From Natronorubrum aibiense (GTDB lineage: Archaea; Halobacteriota; Halobacteria; Halobacteriales; Natrialbaceae): DNA of 64,000 nucleotides. Position numbers and translations under genes: made by a program. Each line of letters starts with the position of its first letter. Within the stretch, counting starts at the first letter, position 1. The DNA lies in assembly GCF_009392895.1 (NCBI RefSeq), contig NZ_CP045488.1, positions 2,604,001-2,668,000 on the forward strand, written 5' to 3'. The notes beneath the pieces are model-generated. The model saw nothing but the letters and a program-made list of their open reading frames with translations, was not told where the DNA came from and ran no database searches. Positions 41,242 through 50,986 of the stretch are shown one piece after another.

Positions 41242-42534
41242 ATGAACGTCACGATCACGCCCTCGAGGCTACAGGGTACGGCACAGGCACCGCCATCGAA
41301 GAGCTACACCCACCGGGCGATCCTCGCTGCAGGCTACGCGGGCCAGACGACGGTCCGCGACGCGCTCTGGAGTGCCGACACGCAGGCCACCGCGCGGGCC
41401 GTCGATCTCTTCGGTGGGTCCGTTTCGCGGGCCGACGATGGCATACTCGAGATCGCTGGCTTCGACGGCCGACCCGACGTCCCCGCGGACGTCATCAATT
41501 GTGACAACAGCGGGACGACGATGCGGCTGGTCACGGCCGCGGCCGCCCTCGCCGACGGCACCACCGTCCTCACGGGCGACGAGTCGCTGCGCTCCCGACC
41601 GCAGGGCCCGCTGCTCGAGGCGATCGCCGACCTCGCTGGGGAGGCGTTTAGTACGCGCGGAAACGGCCAGGCACCGCTGGTCGTCACCGGCCCCATCGCC
41701 GGCGGCGAGGTCGCGATTCCGGGCGACGTCTCCTCGCAGTACATCACCGCCCTGTTGATGGCCGGCGCCGTCACCGACGAGGGGATCGACGTCGTCCTCG
41801 AGACCGAACTCAAGTCCGCACCGTACGTCGATATCACGCTCGAGGTGCTCGAGGACTTTGGCGTCGAGGCGCGCCAGACGGCCGACGGGTTCTCGGTCGA
41901 GGGCGGCCAGTCATACGATCCCATCGGTGGCGAGTACGCCGTCCCCGGTGACTTCTCGTCGATCTCGTACCCGCTCGCCGCGGGGGCGATCGCCAGCGAG
42001 GACGGTATCCGTATCGAGGGTGCCAATCCGAGCGCGCAGGGTGACACGGCCATCGTCGACATCGTCGACCGGATGGGAGCCGACGTCGACTGGGACCGCG
42101 AGGCGGGAACCATCGACGTCTCGAGTGCCCCGCTGTCGGGAATCGAAGTTTCGGTGGAGGACACGCCGGACCTGCTGCCGACGATCGCAACCCTCGGAGC
42201 CGTCGCCGATGGAGACACCCACATCACGAACGCTGAGCACGTCCGCTACAAGGAGACTGACCGCGTGAGCGCGATGGCCGAGGAGTTGGGCACAATGGGC
42301 GTCGAGACGACCGAAGAACACGACTCGCTGACGATCCACGGTAGCGACTCGACCCTCGAGGGCGCGACCGTCTCCGGTCGGGCCGACCACCGGATCATCA
42401 TGGCGCTCGCGCTCGCAGGGCTGGTCGCCGACGGCGAGACGACCGTCGAAGGGGCCGACCACGTCGACGTCTCGTTCCCCGGCTTCTTCGGCCTGCTCGA
42501 GGAACTCGGCTGTTCGCTCGAGCGCCAGTCCTGA
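41242..42534 (+). CDS. aroA: 3-phosphoshikimate 1-carboxyvinyltransferase (EPSP synthase)
   Basis: 430 residues starting [21 protein letters not shown]. Signatures: [27 protein letters not shown], and [16 protein letters not shown]. It joins shikimate-3-phosphate and PEP, step six of the shikimate pathway. A longer open frame from 40333 is an overlap artefact of the preceding lipoprotein gene. It is not in an operon with the lipoprotein (68-base gap). Confidence 0.95.
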   Translation: MNVTITPSRLQGTAQAPPSKSYTHRAILAAGYAGQTTVRDALWSADTQATARAVDLFGGSVSRADDGILEIAGFDGRPDVPADVINCDNSGTTMRLVTAAAALADGTTVLTGDESLRSRPQGPLLEAIADLAGEAFSTRGNGQAPLVVTGPIAGGEVAIPGDVSSQYITALLMAGAVTDEGIDVVLETELKSAPYVDITLEVLEDFGVEARQTADGFSVEGGQSYDPIGGEYAVPGDFSSISYPLAAGAIASEDGIRIEGANPSAQGDTAIVDIVDRMGADVDWDREAGTIDVSSAPLSGIEVSVEDTPDLLPTIATLGAVADGDTHITNAEHVRYKETDRVSAMAEELGTMGVETTEEHDSLTIHGSDSTLEGATVSGRADHRIIMALALAGLVADGETTVEGADHVDVSFPGFFGLLEELGCSLERQS

Positions 42535-43026
42535 CACTTCCGTTCGCTCGAATCGCAACTCGTTTTTTGCGATGGAAACAGCGAGTCCTCACAGTAGATA
42601 TAGTAGCCACTGAACGTCAGTGCACACCGCATCGCACGACGGGAGCGCGAGTCGGAGCGTGTGCGGGTCGGAGCGAACGGTGTGAGCGAGACCCGCGGGA
42701 ACGCGAACGGGGAGGAACGATCCGTGAGCGAACGGCGTGAGCGAGGGCTCGAGCGAGACCCGCGGACAGTGCGATGTGTGTGTAAATCGTTTCAGTTGTT
42801 ATCACAGTAGCACGGTTTTTGTATTCAGCTCGAAGTATGAAACTGCACCCGTGATTCGGTAACTACGTCTGCGAACTTGGCACCGATATTTCTGGCATCT
42901 ACTAGAGATGTTTACAGGCGCGTGCTGAATAGACAGCGCGTATGGTTCACGCATGGTATCCAATCGTAGCGGCGTGGTGATCGCTCAATCCAAGTTCGGA
43001 CGAAGGGAACGATACGTGAAGCGGGG
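42535..43026. other. Intergenic region with a repeat-rich element
   Basis: 492 bases without a gene. The left two-thirds (about 42591-42810) are an inverted-repeat unit listed separately. The rest is moderately AT-rich and contains a CGTGCTGAATA motif at about 42922 that recalls the mini-transposon subterminal motif. Confidence 0.5.
42591..42810. repeat. Inverted-repeat element with internal direct repeats
   Basis: The left part (TAGTAGCCACTGAACG, then CACACCGCATCGCAC) and the right part (GTGCGATGTGTGTG, then CGTTTCAGTTGTTATCAC) are imperfect inverted copies. CACAGTAG occurs at both outer edges. The inside holds two direct copies of a unit built on GAGCGAACGGTGTGAGCGAG and ACCCGCGG. It looks like a MITE or REP-type element; no coding sequence. 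Confidence 0.55.
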
Positions 43027-45462
43027 TCACCCATCCTGATTCTGTACTGCAGGAAGCGTAAACGAGAACGTCGACCCCTCGCCAGGTTCGGAGTCGATCC
43101 AGATCTCGCCGCCGTGGCGCTCGATGATCCGCCGGGACAGCGCGAGGCCAATGCCCGTCCCCGAGTGTTCCTCGTAGGTATGCAGTCGTTGGAACACCTC
43201 GAAGATACGTTTCTGTTCATCAAAATCGATCCCAATACCGTTATCCTGCACTGAAATGATCCATCGTTCGTCATCACGCGTGGCGGAAATGTCGACCTGC
43301 GGTGGCTCGTCGCTGCTGTACTCGATCGCATTACTCAACAGATTCTGGAAGACTTGGCGCAACTGGCTGGCGTCGCCATCTACACATGGGAGGTCGTCGG
43401 TTGTGATCTCGGCGTTACTTTCGTCGATCCGCATTTGGAGATCCTCGCGAACGTCATCAAGGACATCGTCGAGGTCGACCGGTTCGAACGGATCGCCACG
43501 CGTTTCGATGCGCGAGTACTCGAGCAGCCCGTCGATCATCTGGCGCATCCGCTCGGCGCCGTCGACGGCGAACTCGATGAACTCTTCGCCGTCTTCGTCG
43601 AGCTCATCGCCGTATCGATCCTCGATTAATTGGAGGTAGCTCGTAACCATTCGGAGCGGCTCTTGGAGGTCGTGGGAGGCGGCGGAGGCGAACTGCTCTA
43701 ACCGTTCGTTCGACTCCTCGAGTTTGCGCTGGTACTCCCGTCGTTCGGTAACGTCTTGGACGACGAGCATCCCCGCAAACACCGCTCCGTCGTCGTTTCT
43801 GAGGGGCAAGGTGTAGGCGAACAGATTTTGATCGTTGTACTCGACCTCGAACGAATTCGCCTCGCCCTCTAGCGCAGCCTCGAAGTGCGGTTCGACCTCA
43901 TCGACGATATCGTCCGAATAGATGTCGTAGACACTGTTTCCGATCCGATCCTCCGGAGAGACACCGGTCGCGTCCAGCAACTCCCCACCGACGGCCGTGT
44001 ACTGCAGGTCATCGTCGAACAGGCCAACCGCACCGTTTGGGAAGTTTTTGACGAGTGTCCGGTAGCGCCGTTCGGACTCCTCGAGCGCACGTTCGCGCTC
44101 CTTTCGTTCGGTGATATCAGTGTAATGCTCAATGCGGCCGCCGGCGTAGAACCCAGACTCGATGGGCTGGCTCCAGTGGTTTACCCAGCGTTCCTCGAGG
44201 CTCCCCTCCCCGAGGACGTGGCTCTCGAACTCCTCGGTGTAGGTGTTGTCATCGTAGGTGGCGGTCACGCGGTTGGCGAACCGTTCGGGCTCCTCGAAGA
44301 TACCCGCGATCTCCGCCTCGATGAGCGCTCGTTTGTCCCGACCGACGATCGCTTCGCGATCGAGTCCGAAGAACTCCTCGATCGCCTCGTTGATCCAGAC
44401 GACCTCGAAGTCGGAATTCAGGATGAACGTTCCCACGTCTGATGTGTCGAGGACGTCATTCGTCAGCGACCGATAGCGCGCCTCGCTCTCCCTGAGTGCC
44501 TGTTCGCGCTCCTTGCGCTCGGTGATGTTTTCGATGGCGAACACAGCACTCTCGATCTCTCCGTGGTCGTCGTAGACCGGCGCTCCGTTGATAGAGATCC
44601 AGACTCGTTCTCCATCCGGACTATATATTCCACTGACATGATCGAACACGGGTTCTCCGGACTCCATAATTTGCGGGAAAGGCTTCTCCTCATCCGGGAG
44701 TGGTTCGCCGTCAACGTCGACTTCGGTCCACTCGGGATCGTCAAAGCTGAGGTCGTTGATCTGGTCTTTGCTCCGACCGTAGATCTCCTCAGCGCGGTCG
44801 TTGGCGAACTGCATTTCGCCGTCACTGTCAACGATTGTGATGCCGATTGGACTCGTTTCGACGATCGTTTCGTAGCGGGTCAGTTCTTGTTCACGTCGCT
44901 TCTGTTCGGTGATGCCGCGGGAGTAGACCGACAGGCCCGATTCAGAGGGATAGATGGCGTTCAGAAACCACTTGTCCCACGGAGGATAGTAGTCTTCGAA
45001 GACTACGGCCTTTTGTGTTTCAAGAGCCTCATACAGTGCGTTCTCGTACGTTTCCGTGAGATTCTCGTTACGAATGTCCGAACCAATTGCGTCCTCATCC
45101 AGTCCAAAAAGGTCTGCTGCGGTGTCGTTCAGATAGCGGAAGCGGAGTTCTTCGTCGAGGGCGTAGAAACTGTCCGAGATTCGATCGAAGACCTTGCCGA
45201 GGTCGCTGTCTACCGCATCCCTTTCCCGCACCTTTGTGAACGCTTGTCCGTTCGTGGATGGCTGCCACCACACGCGTCCGTTTCCCCCGACTTTCTTTGT
45301 TTCGAGTCGATCGTGATCGACGAGTCGTTCTAAGCGCTCGTAGGTGCTCCGGCGGCCGAGGTCGAGTTGTTCGGCCACCTCGGTTGTCGTCATGGGTGCC
45401 CCTCCCGCTTCGAAGAGGGCGAGGGTCTCTCGAAGTGTATTTGTCAATTGTGAATCGGTCAC
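43027..45462 (-). CDS. Multi-PAS sensor histidine kinase with N-terminal helix-turn-helix
   Basis: 811 residues. Residues 1-70 are a winged helix (TTTEVAEQLDLGRRSTYERL). At least four PAS/PAC units follow, at about 80-195, 195-320, 325-450 and 455-580. The dimerisation domain has the phosphorylated His in SAASHDLQEPLRM. The ATPase domain has N box FQNLLSNAIEYS, DNGIGIDFD and GTGIGLALS. No membrane helix, so it is a cytoplasmic sensor. No response regulator is adjacent; the N-terminal helix-turn-helix may give a direct DNA output. Confidence 0.9.
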   Translation of the reverse strand: MTDSQLTNTLRETLALFEAGGAPMTTTEVAEQLDLGRRSTYERLERLVDHDRLETKKVGGNGRVWWQPSTNGQAFTKVRERDAVDSDLGKVFDRISDSFYALDEELRFRYLNDTAADLFGLDEDAIGSDIRNENLTETYENALYEALETQKAVVFEDYYPPWDKWFLNAIYPSESGLSVYSRGITEQKRREQELTRYETIVETSPIGITIVDSDGEMQFANDRAEEIYGRSKDQINDLSFDDPEWTEVDVDGEPLPDEEKPFPQIMESGEPVFDHVSGIYSPDGERVWISINGAPVYDDHGEIESAVFAIENITERKEREQALRESEARYRSLTNDVLDTSDVGTFILNSDFEVVWINEAIEEFFGLDREAIVGRDKRALIEAEIAGIFEEPERFANRVTATYDDNTYTEEFESHVLGEGSLEERWVNHWSQPIESGFYAGGRIEHYTDITERKERERALEESERRYRTLVKNFPNGAVGLFDDDLQYTAVGGELLDATGVSPEDRIGNSVYDIYSDDIVDEVEPHFEAALEGEANSFEVEYNDQNLFAYTLPLRNDDGAVFAGMLVVQDVTERREYQRKLEESNERLEQFASAASHDLQEPLRMVTSYLQLIEDRYGDELDEDGEEFIEFAVDGAERMRQMIDGLLEYSRIETRGDPFEPVDLDDVLDDVREDLQMRIDESNAEITTDDLPCVDGDASQLRQVFQNLLSNAIEYSSDEPPQVDISATRDDERWIISVQDNGIGIDFDEQKRIFEVFQRLHTYEEHSGTGIGLALSRRIIERHGGEIWIDSEPGEGSTFSFTLPAVQNQDG

Positions 45463-45692
45463 TGCTTCAGTTGCTTACGACACAGATGGATAAACCCTCC
45501 CCGGTTGGAGGCTGTATTATAAGACGAGGAGAATTATAAATGCTCTTCGCGCAAGATACCCGCTCTATATTCAGCAGGTCGTTTCTGACGCCTATCCGAG
45601 AGGTAGGTAGCTGCTCCAGTAACACCTTCACCTGTACTGACTGCGGGTTTCACCATTTATTCTGAGTAAAGAAACCGTATTACTAACGGCTG

Positions 45693-46244
45693 CTAACAGT
45701 GATCCGACTCGGATTCGGTCGTCGACTCGAGGCCGTCCGCGACGACGAACAGCTCCGTCGCCGGGCAGGGATCGTCGAACGAGTCGGCCTCGATATCGGG
45801 TGCGTCGACGGATTCGTCGTCGACGGTGACAGTCACGTCGAAGTCGTGTCGCCCGTGGAGAAAGACGGCGATGTGGGCTTCGGGATCGAGGTCGTAAGAG
45901 CCACTCGAGGAGATCGAGCCGTCAGTAGATTCGATCTCGAGGCTGACGGCGTGGCGCTCGTCGTCGAGGTTCCAGAGTCGGACGCGGTGGGGTGGGTCGT
46001 CGCTCGACTGCGAGCCGATGACCGATCGCCCGACTGGGTCGTCCGGGTCCGACGGGGGTTCGACGGTCGCTTCGTCGTCAGTGTTCCCGGACTCCTGCTC
46101 GTTCTCGGTGTGGTCGTCATCCGCCCCGTCGGCAGCGCTCTCGGTGTTTTGGTCGTCCGACGACTCGTTGAGGGAGAGACAGCCGGCGAACCCGGCGGCG
46201 ACACTCGAGAAACCGACGCCAGCGAGCAACGATCGACGATTCAT
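45693..46244 (-). CDS. Secreted lipoprotein, acidic, unknown function
   Basis: 183 residues from MNRRSLLAGVGFSSVAAGFAGC, which has a twin-arginine-type lipobox with Cys at about 22. An Asp/Glu-rich linker follows, then a beta-rich domain (HRVRLWNLDDERHAVSLEIE, AHIAVFLHGRHDFDVTVTVD). A frame open to 46412 is not the start. No family recognised. Confidence 0.65.
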   Translation of the reverse strand: MNRRSLLAGVGFSSVAAGFAGCLSLNESSDDQNTESAADGADDDHTENEQESGNTDDEATVEPPSDPDDPVGRSVIGSQSSDDPPHRVRLWNLDDERHAVSLEIESTDGSISSSGSYDLDPEAHIAVFLHGRHDFDVTVTVDDESVDAPDIEADSFDDPCPATELFVVADGLESTTESESDHC

Positions 46245-46448
46245 TGTGTAGCCCGTCAGACATGGGATGAGATAAAGGGCATTGGGCAGGCCAGTGCCGG
46301 CGACGGAAATACCCGGTGGAGTGTTCGCCGACCCTGTTCGGCGAGCCGCGAGCGAGTCGGCCGAAGACGGTAGCCGAAGACAGCAGCCCAAATTCGGGCA
46401 TTGGCGAACCATGCACCGCTAAGTGTCCCCATCACTGAGTGGGTCGTA

Positions 46449-47600
46449 ATGAACGGCAACCGCTTCGGTCGCCTCTTTCAGGTGACCACGTTCGGCGAGA
46501 GCCACGGGGAGGCGATGGGCTGTACCATCTCGGGCTGTCCCGCCGGCCTCGAACTCTCCGCAGAGGACATTCAGAAGGACCTAGACCGGCGCAAGCCGGG
46601 CCAGTCGATGATCACGACCAGCCGCGGCGAACCCGACGCCGTCTCGATCAAATCCGGCATTCAGGACGGCTACACCACGGGGACACCGATCGGACTGGTC
46701 ATCCAGAACAAAGACGCCCGCTCGGGAAAGTACGAACCCTTCATCACCGCGCCGCGGCCGAGCCACGGCGACTTCACCTACTCGGCGAAGTTCGGCACGC
46801 GCAACTGGGGCGGCGGCGGCCGCTCCTCTGCACGTGAGACGGTCAACTGGGTCGCCGCGGGCGCGATCGCGAAGAAACTCCTCGAGCGAGAGGGGATCGA
46901 ACTCAAGGCCCACGTCAACCAGATCGGCGATGTCGAGGCTCCCGAAGTGAGCTTCGAGGAGATGCTTGAGCACTCGGAAGAAAACGACGTCCGGTGTGCC
47001 CACCCCGAAACCGCCGACGAGATGCAGGACCTGATCGCGGAGTATCAGGAGGAAGGCGACTCCATCGGTGGCAGCATCTACTTCGAGGCGCAGGGCGTCC
47101 CTGTCGGGCTCGGCGCGCCACGATTCGACTCCCTCTCCGCGCGACTCGGGCAGGCCATGATGGCCGTCCCAGCGGCGACAGCTTTCGAATTCGGCCTCGG
47201 CACCGAAGCCGCCGAGTGGACCGGGAAGGAACGAAACGACGATTGGGAGTTCGACGACGAGGGCACTCCCGTCCCGGTCGAGAACGACCACGGCGGCATT
47301 CAGGGCGGCATCTCGAGCGGTGAACCCATCTACGGCGAGGTTACGCTGCACGCGCCGACGTCGATCCCAAAGACTCAGCAGACGGCCGACTGGGAGACGG
47401 GCGAACTCAAAGAAGAGAAAGTCATCGGCCGTCACGACCCCGTGCTCCCGCCCCGTGGCGTTCCCGTCGTCGAAGCTATGCTCGCGCTCACCCTCGTCGA
47501 TTTCATGCTCCTGTCGGGTCGGCTCAATCCCGACCGCGTCGACAACCAGCCCGGGAAGTACGACACGGATTACCATCCAAGCAACCCGCGAAACGAGTAG
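46449..47600 (+). CDS. aroC: Chorismate synthase
   Basis: 383 residues from MNGNRFGRLFQVTTFGESHG. Conserved: GESHGEAMGCTI, the flavin-contact block FGTRNWGGGGRSSARET, and the C-terminal end RHDPVLPPRGVPVVEAM. It converts EPSP to chorismate with reduced FMN. It is placed alone, with a lipoprotein gene divergent upstream. Confidence 0.95.
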   Translation: MNGNRFGRLFQVTTFGESHGEAMGCTISGCPAGLELSAEDIQKDLDRRKPGQSMITTSRGEPDAVSIKSGIQDGYTTGTPIGLVIQNKDARSGKYEPFITAPRPSHGDFTYSAKFGTRNWGGGGRSSARETVNWVAAGAIAKKLLEREGIELKAHVNQIGDVEAPEVSFEEMLEHSEENDVRCAHPETADEMQDLIAEYQEEGDSIGGSIYFEAQGVPVGLGAPRFDSLSARLGQAMMAVPAATAFEFGLGTEAAEWTGKERNDDWEFDDEGTPVPVENDHGGIQGGISSGEPIYGEVTLHAPTSIPKTQQTADWETGELKEEKVIGRHDPVLPPRGVPVVEAMLALTLVDFMLLSGRLNPDRVDNQPGKYDTDYHPSNPRNE

Positions 47601-47774
47601 CGACCGCACCATCACGATCGTCGATAGTCGTTACGGGTTGCTGGGCTGACAGTTGTCGTCTCGTGCCCGTGTCACGTCTCTACCAGGCGTTTTGAGCGAC
47701 TACGTGCTTCAGTTTTGTTCCTTCGATAGCTCATTTTCACAAGGAACGATCCGAACAGAGACACAATCCCGTTG

Positions 47775-47789
47775 TACCATCGTGTGGTA
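47775..47789. promoter_or_regulatory. Inverted repeat upstream of the E1 alpha promoter
   Basis: TACCA and TGGTA, five bases apart, lie 11 bases upstream of the TATA-like box. A possible regulator site for the dehydrogenase operon. Short, so weak evidence. Confidence 0.3.
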
Positions 47790-47799
47790 ATTGGTAGCA

Positions 47800-47808
47800 T
47801 TTATATTA
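47800..47808 (+). promoter_or_regulatory. TATA box of the dehydrogenase operon
   Basis: TTTATATTA lies 27-35 bases upstream of the ATG at 47835, predicting a nearly leaderless transcript. Confidence 0.5.
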
Positions 47809-47834
47809 GGCGTTGTGGTACGGTATTATGCACC

Positions 47835-48878
47835 ATGGCTGATTTCGATCTAGCAAGTCAAGAGGGCCGACTCGAGGCATTGCGCCGGATGGTAACGATC
47901 CGGGCATTCGACGAGGAGGCGGGGGATAGATTCGCAGACGGTGAGATACCGGGGTTCGTTCACCTGTATATTGGCGAGGAGGCGGTCGGGGTCGGCACCT
48001 GCGCCGCGCTGGACCCGGACGACTACATCGCGAGCACCCACCGCGGGCACGGCCACTGTATCGCAAAGGGGCTGGATCCGAAGTACATGATGGCCGAACT
48101 CTACGGCAAGGCCGACGGCTACTGTAACGGGAAGGGGGGCTCGATGCACATCGCGGACGTCGACGCCGGGATGCTCGGCGCGAACGGTATCGTCGGTGCG
48201 GGGCCGCCGATGGCGACCGGCGCGGCGCTGTCGATCGACTATCAAGACCGCGACCAGATCGCGGTCGGCTTCCTCGGCGACGGGGCCGTGGCCCAGGGAC
48301 AGGTCCACGAGGCGATCAACATCGCGGCGACGTGGGACCTGCCCGCCGTCTTCGTCATCGAGAACAACCACTACGGCGAGGGGACGCCGGTCGAAAACCA
48401 GCACAACCTCGACAACCTGAGCGACACGGCACAGGCCTACGACATCCCCGGCCTGACCATCGACGGGATGGATATTACTGCGGTTGCAGAAGCCGTTGCG
48501 GAGGCTCGAGACCGTGCCAGAGCCGGCGACGGGCCGACGCTCATCGAGGCCGAGACCTACCGCTACCGCGGCCACTACGAGGGCGACGAGGAACCGTACC
48601 GCGACGACGCGGAGATCGAACGCTGGCAGGAGCGCGACCCGATCGCGTCGTTCAAAGAGCGACTGATCGACCGCGGCGAACTCACCGCCGAGGAGTTCGA
48701 CGAGCTGCAGGCCGACATCGAGGCCGAAATCGATGCGGCGGTCGAGTACGCACAGGACGCCCCAGCACCGGACGCCCACGAGGCCTACGAAGACATGTTC
48801 GCGGAGATGCCACCGGAGATCGAACGCTTCGCCAGCGCCGCTCGCACCGATGGCGGCCGCCCGGGAGGTGACCGATAA
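47835..48878 (+). CDS. 2-oxoacid/acetoin dehydrogenase E1 component, alpha subunit
   Basis: 347 residues from MADFDLASQEGRLEAL. The thiamine-diphosphate motif is GDGAVAQGQVHEAINIA ... VIENNHYGEGTP, and the E1 alpha segment RGHGHCIAKGLDPKYMMAEL is present. It decarboxylates the substrate and passes the acyl or acetyl unit to E2 lipoate. AcoX-like and E2 genes nearby make acetoin a plausible substrate; pyruvate or branched 2-oxoacids remain possible. The stop overlaps the beta-subunit ATG (TAATG). Confidence 0.88.
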   Translation: MADFDLASQEGRLEALRRMVTIRAFDEEAGDRFADGEIPGFVHLYIGEEAVGVGTCAALDPDDYIASTHRGHGHCIAKGLDPKYMMAELYGKADGYCNGKGGSMHIADVDAGMLGANGIVGAGPPMATGAALSIDYQDRDQIAVGFLGDGAVAQGQVHEAINIAATWDLPAVFVIENNHYGEGTPVENQHNLDNLSDTAQAYDIPGLTIDGMDITAVAEAVAEARDRARAGDGPTLIEAETYRYRGHYEGDEEPYRDDAEIERWQERDPIASFKERLIDRGELTAEEFDELQADIEAEIDAAVEYAQDAPAPDAHEAYEDMFAEMPPEIERFASAARTDGGRPGGDR

Positions 48879-49885
48879 TGACTGCACAGGTAGAATCCGA
48901 ACTCGAGACCGAAACCGAGGAACTGACCGTCAGAGAAGCGATCCGACAGGCGATGCGCGAGGAACTCGAGCGCGACGAGGACGTCTTCCTCATCGGCGAG
49001 GACATCGGCGTCTTCGGCGGCGTCCTCGAGGTAACGGGCGATCTCTACGAGGACTTCGGCTCGGAGCGGATCAAGGACACGCCGATCAGCGAAGCCGGGT
49101 TCATGGGCGCAGCGACGGGTGCCGCAGCGACCGGCACGCGGCCGGTCGTCGAACTCATGTTCTCCGATTTCACCGGCGTCGCGATGGAACAGATCATGAA
49201 CCAGATGGCGAAGATGCGCTACATGTTCGGCGGCAAGGCGGAGATGCCGGTCACCGTCCGAACCACTGAAGGTGGCGGCATGGGTGCGGCGAGCCAGCAC
49301 TCGGGGACGATCCACTCGTGGATCTCCCACTTCCCCGGGCTGAAAGCCGTCGCCCCCGGCACCGCAGCGTCGGCGAAGGGGCTGACAAAAGCGGCTATCC
49401 GCTCGAACGATCCCGTCTTCGTCTTCGAGAACAAGATGATATACGAGCAACGAGGCGCGGTGCCGACCGACGAGGACTTCACCGTCCCGCTCGGCGAGGC
49501 TGCCATCGAACGCGAGGGCGAGGACGTCACCGTCGTCGCGACCCAACGGCTCGTCGGCGAGTCGCTCGAGACCGCCGAAAACATGGCCAACGACACGAGC
49601 GTCGAAGTGATCGACCCGCGGTCGCTGTACCCGCTCGACATCGACACCATCGTCGAGAGCGTCAAGAAGACCGGCCGGCTCATCGTCGCCGACGAGAGCC
49701 CGCTGTCCTACGGCACCCACGCCGAAATCGTCGCTCGCGTTCAGGAAGAGGCCTTCTTCAGCCTCGACGCGCCGATTCAGCGCGTCGGCACGCCCGACAC
49801 GCACATCCCATTCAGTCCGCCACTCGAGCAGGAAGTCCTGCCAACCGGCGACGACGTCCGTGAAGCGATCCAGCGGGTGACATAG
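48878..49885 (+). CDS. 2-oxoacid/acetoin dehydrogenase E1 component, beta subunit
   Basis: 335 residues. The beta-subunit pattern includes FLIGEDIGVFGGVL, TPISEAGFMGAATGAAATG, SQHSGTIHSWISHFPGLK, and the C-terminal transketolase-like IDPRSLYPLDIDTI. It forms the alpha2beta2 E1 with the preceding gene, to which it is coupled by a one-base overlap. Confidence 0.9.
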   Translation: MTAQVESELETETEELTVREAIRQAMREELERDEDVFLIGEDIGVFGGVLEVTGDLYEDFGSERIKDTPISEAGFMGAATGAAATGTRPVVELMFSDFTGVAMEQIMNQMAKMRYMFGGKAEMPVTVRTTEGGGMGAASQHSGTIHSWISHFPGLKAVAPGTAASAKGLTKAAIRSNDPVFVFENKMIYEQRGAVPTDEDFTVPLGEAAIEREGEDVTVVATQRLVGESLETAENMANDTSVEVIDPRSLYPLDIDTIVESVKKTGRLIVADESPLSYGTHAEIVARVQEEAFFSLDAPIQRVGTPDTHIPFSPPLEQEVLPTGDDVREAIQRVT

Positions 49886-49890
49886 CCATC

Positions 49891-50916
49891 GTGAGCCGCG
49901 TCGGACTGATCGTCAACCCCGCTGCGGGCCGCGATATCCGGCGGCTCACGGGTGGCGCAAGCGTCGTCGACAACTACGCGAAGCGTCGAGTCGCGACCTG
50001 CGTCTTAGACGGGCTGACGGCGGTTTCCGAGCCCCCGAACGTGGCAGTCATGCCCGACAGACGGGGCATCTCCGACCACGTCCTCGAGGAAGCTCCCGAC
50101 GGGCTCGCGGTCGACCCCCTCGAGATGACGGTCGAGAGCACCGCGGCCGACACGCGCCGGGCGGCGAGCCGGTTTCGCGAGGACGATGTCGACGTCGTCG
50201 TCGCCCTCGGGGGTGACGGGACGACCCGCGACGTCGCCTGCGAGATCGGTGACGTGCCCGTGGTCGCCGTCTCGACCGGGACGAACAACGTCGTGCCGAC
50301 GGCCGTCGACGGCACCGTCGCGGGCGTCGCTGCGGCGCTCCTCGCGACGGGTGCGGTTCCGGCGGCCGACGCGACCACGCGCCACGGGATGATCGAAGCC
50401 CGCGCGGAGACCGCAGGCGGCACACAACGGCTCTCGGCGCTCGCGGCCGCCGAGGTTTCCGCGCAGTCGTTCATCGGGACGCGGGCGCTGCTCGATCCCA
50501 GTGATCTCCGCGGCGGCGTCGTCTCGCGGGCCCACCCGGGCGATATCGGGCTCGCCGCCATCGCGGGGGCCGTCGAGTGTCTCGAGCCGACCGAACCGGG
50601 CGGCGTCGCCGTTCGGTTGACCGAGCCCGACGACGCTGTGCGGACCGTCCGTGCGGTACTCGCTCCGGGCGTCACCGCGACCGTCGGGATCGAGTCACTC
50701 GAGCGCCTCGAGTGGAACGAACCCGCCAAATTCGACGTGCCCGACGGCGTCGTCGGGGCCGACGGCGAGCGCGAACTCGAGCTCACAGAAACGACGGTCG
50801 AGCTCACGCCCGTCCCCGACGGTCCGCGACTCGTCGACGTCGACGCGACGCTGTCGGCCGCCGTCGACGTCGGCGCGCTCGAGCACGCCGGGCGGCTACA
50901 GCCGACCGAGGACTGA
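49891..50916 (+). CDS. AcoX-like ATP-NAD-kinase-fold protein
   Basis: 341 residues from a GTG. NAD-kinase-type motifs: VGLIVNPAAGRDIRR, the GGDGT box VVALGGDGTTRDVA, and VVAVSTGTNNVVP. Proteins of this kind (AcoX) lie in acetoin dehydrogenase operons; their reaction is unknown. Five bases separate it from the E1 beta gene, so it is in the same operon. This supports an acetoin-type complex here. Confidence 0.75.
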   Translation: MSRVGLIVNPAAGRDIRRLTGGASVVDNYAKRRVATCVLDGLTAVSEPPNVAVMPDRRGISDHVLEEAPDGLAVDPLEMTVESTAADTRRAASRFREDDVDVVVALGGDGTTRDVACEIGDVPVVAVSTGTNNVVPTAVDGTVAGVAAALLATGAVPAADATTRHGMIEARAETAGGTQRLSALAAAEVSAQSFIGTRALLDPSDLRGGVVSRAHPGDIGLAAIAGAVECLEPTEPGGVAVRLTEPDDAVRTVRAVLAPGVTATVGIESLERLEWNEPAKFDVPDGVVGADGERELELTETTVELTPVPDGPRLVDVDATLSAAVDVGALEHAGRLQPTED

Positions 50917-50986
50917 TCGCTGAGCGAACGGTTCACTCGCTCGAGAGTACAATAAACACTATTTTGACCGGTGTGGACAGGCCACT

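Noticed and set aside
40333-42534. A 733-codon frame that appears to add 300 residues to AroA
   Set aside because: The added part is the out-of-frame shadow of the lipoprotein gene at 40025-41173. AroA begins naturally at 41242.
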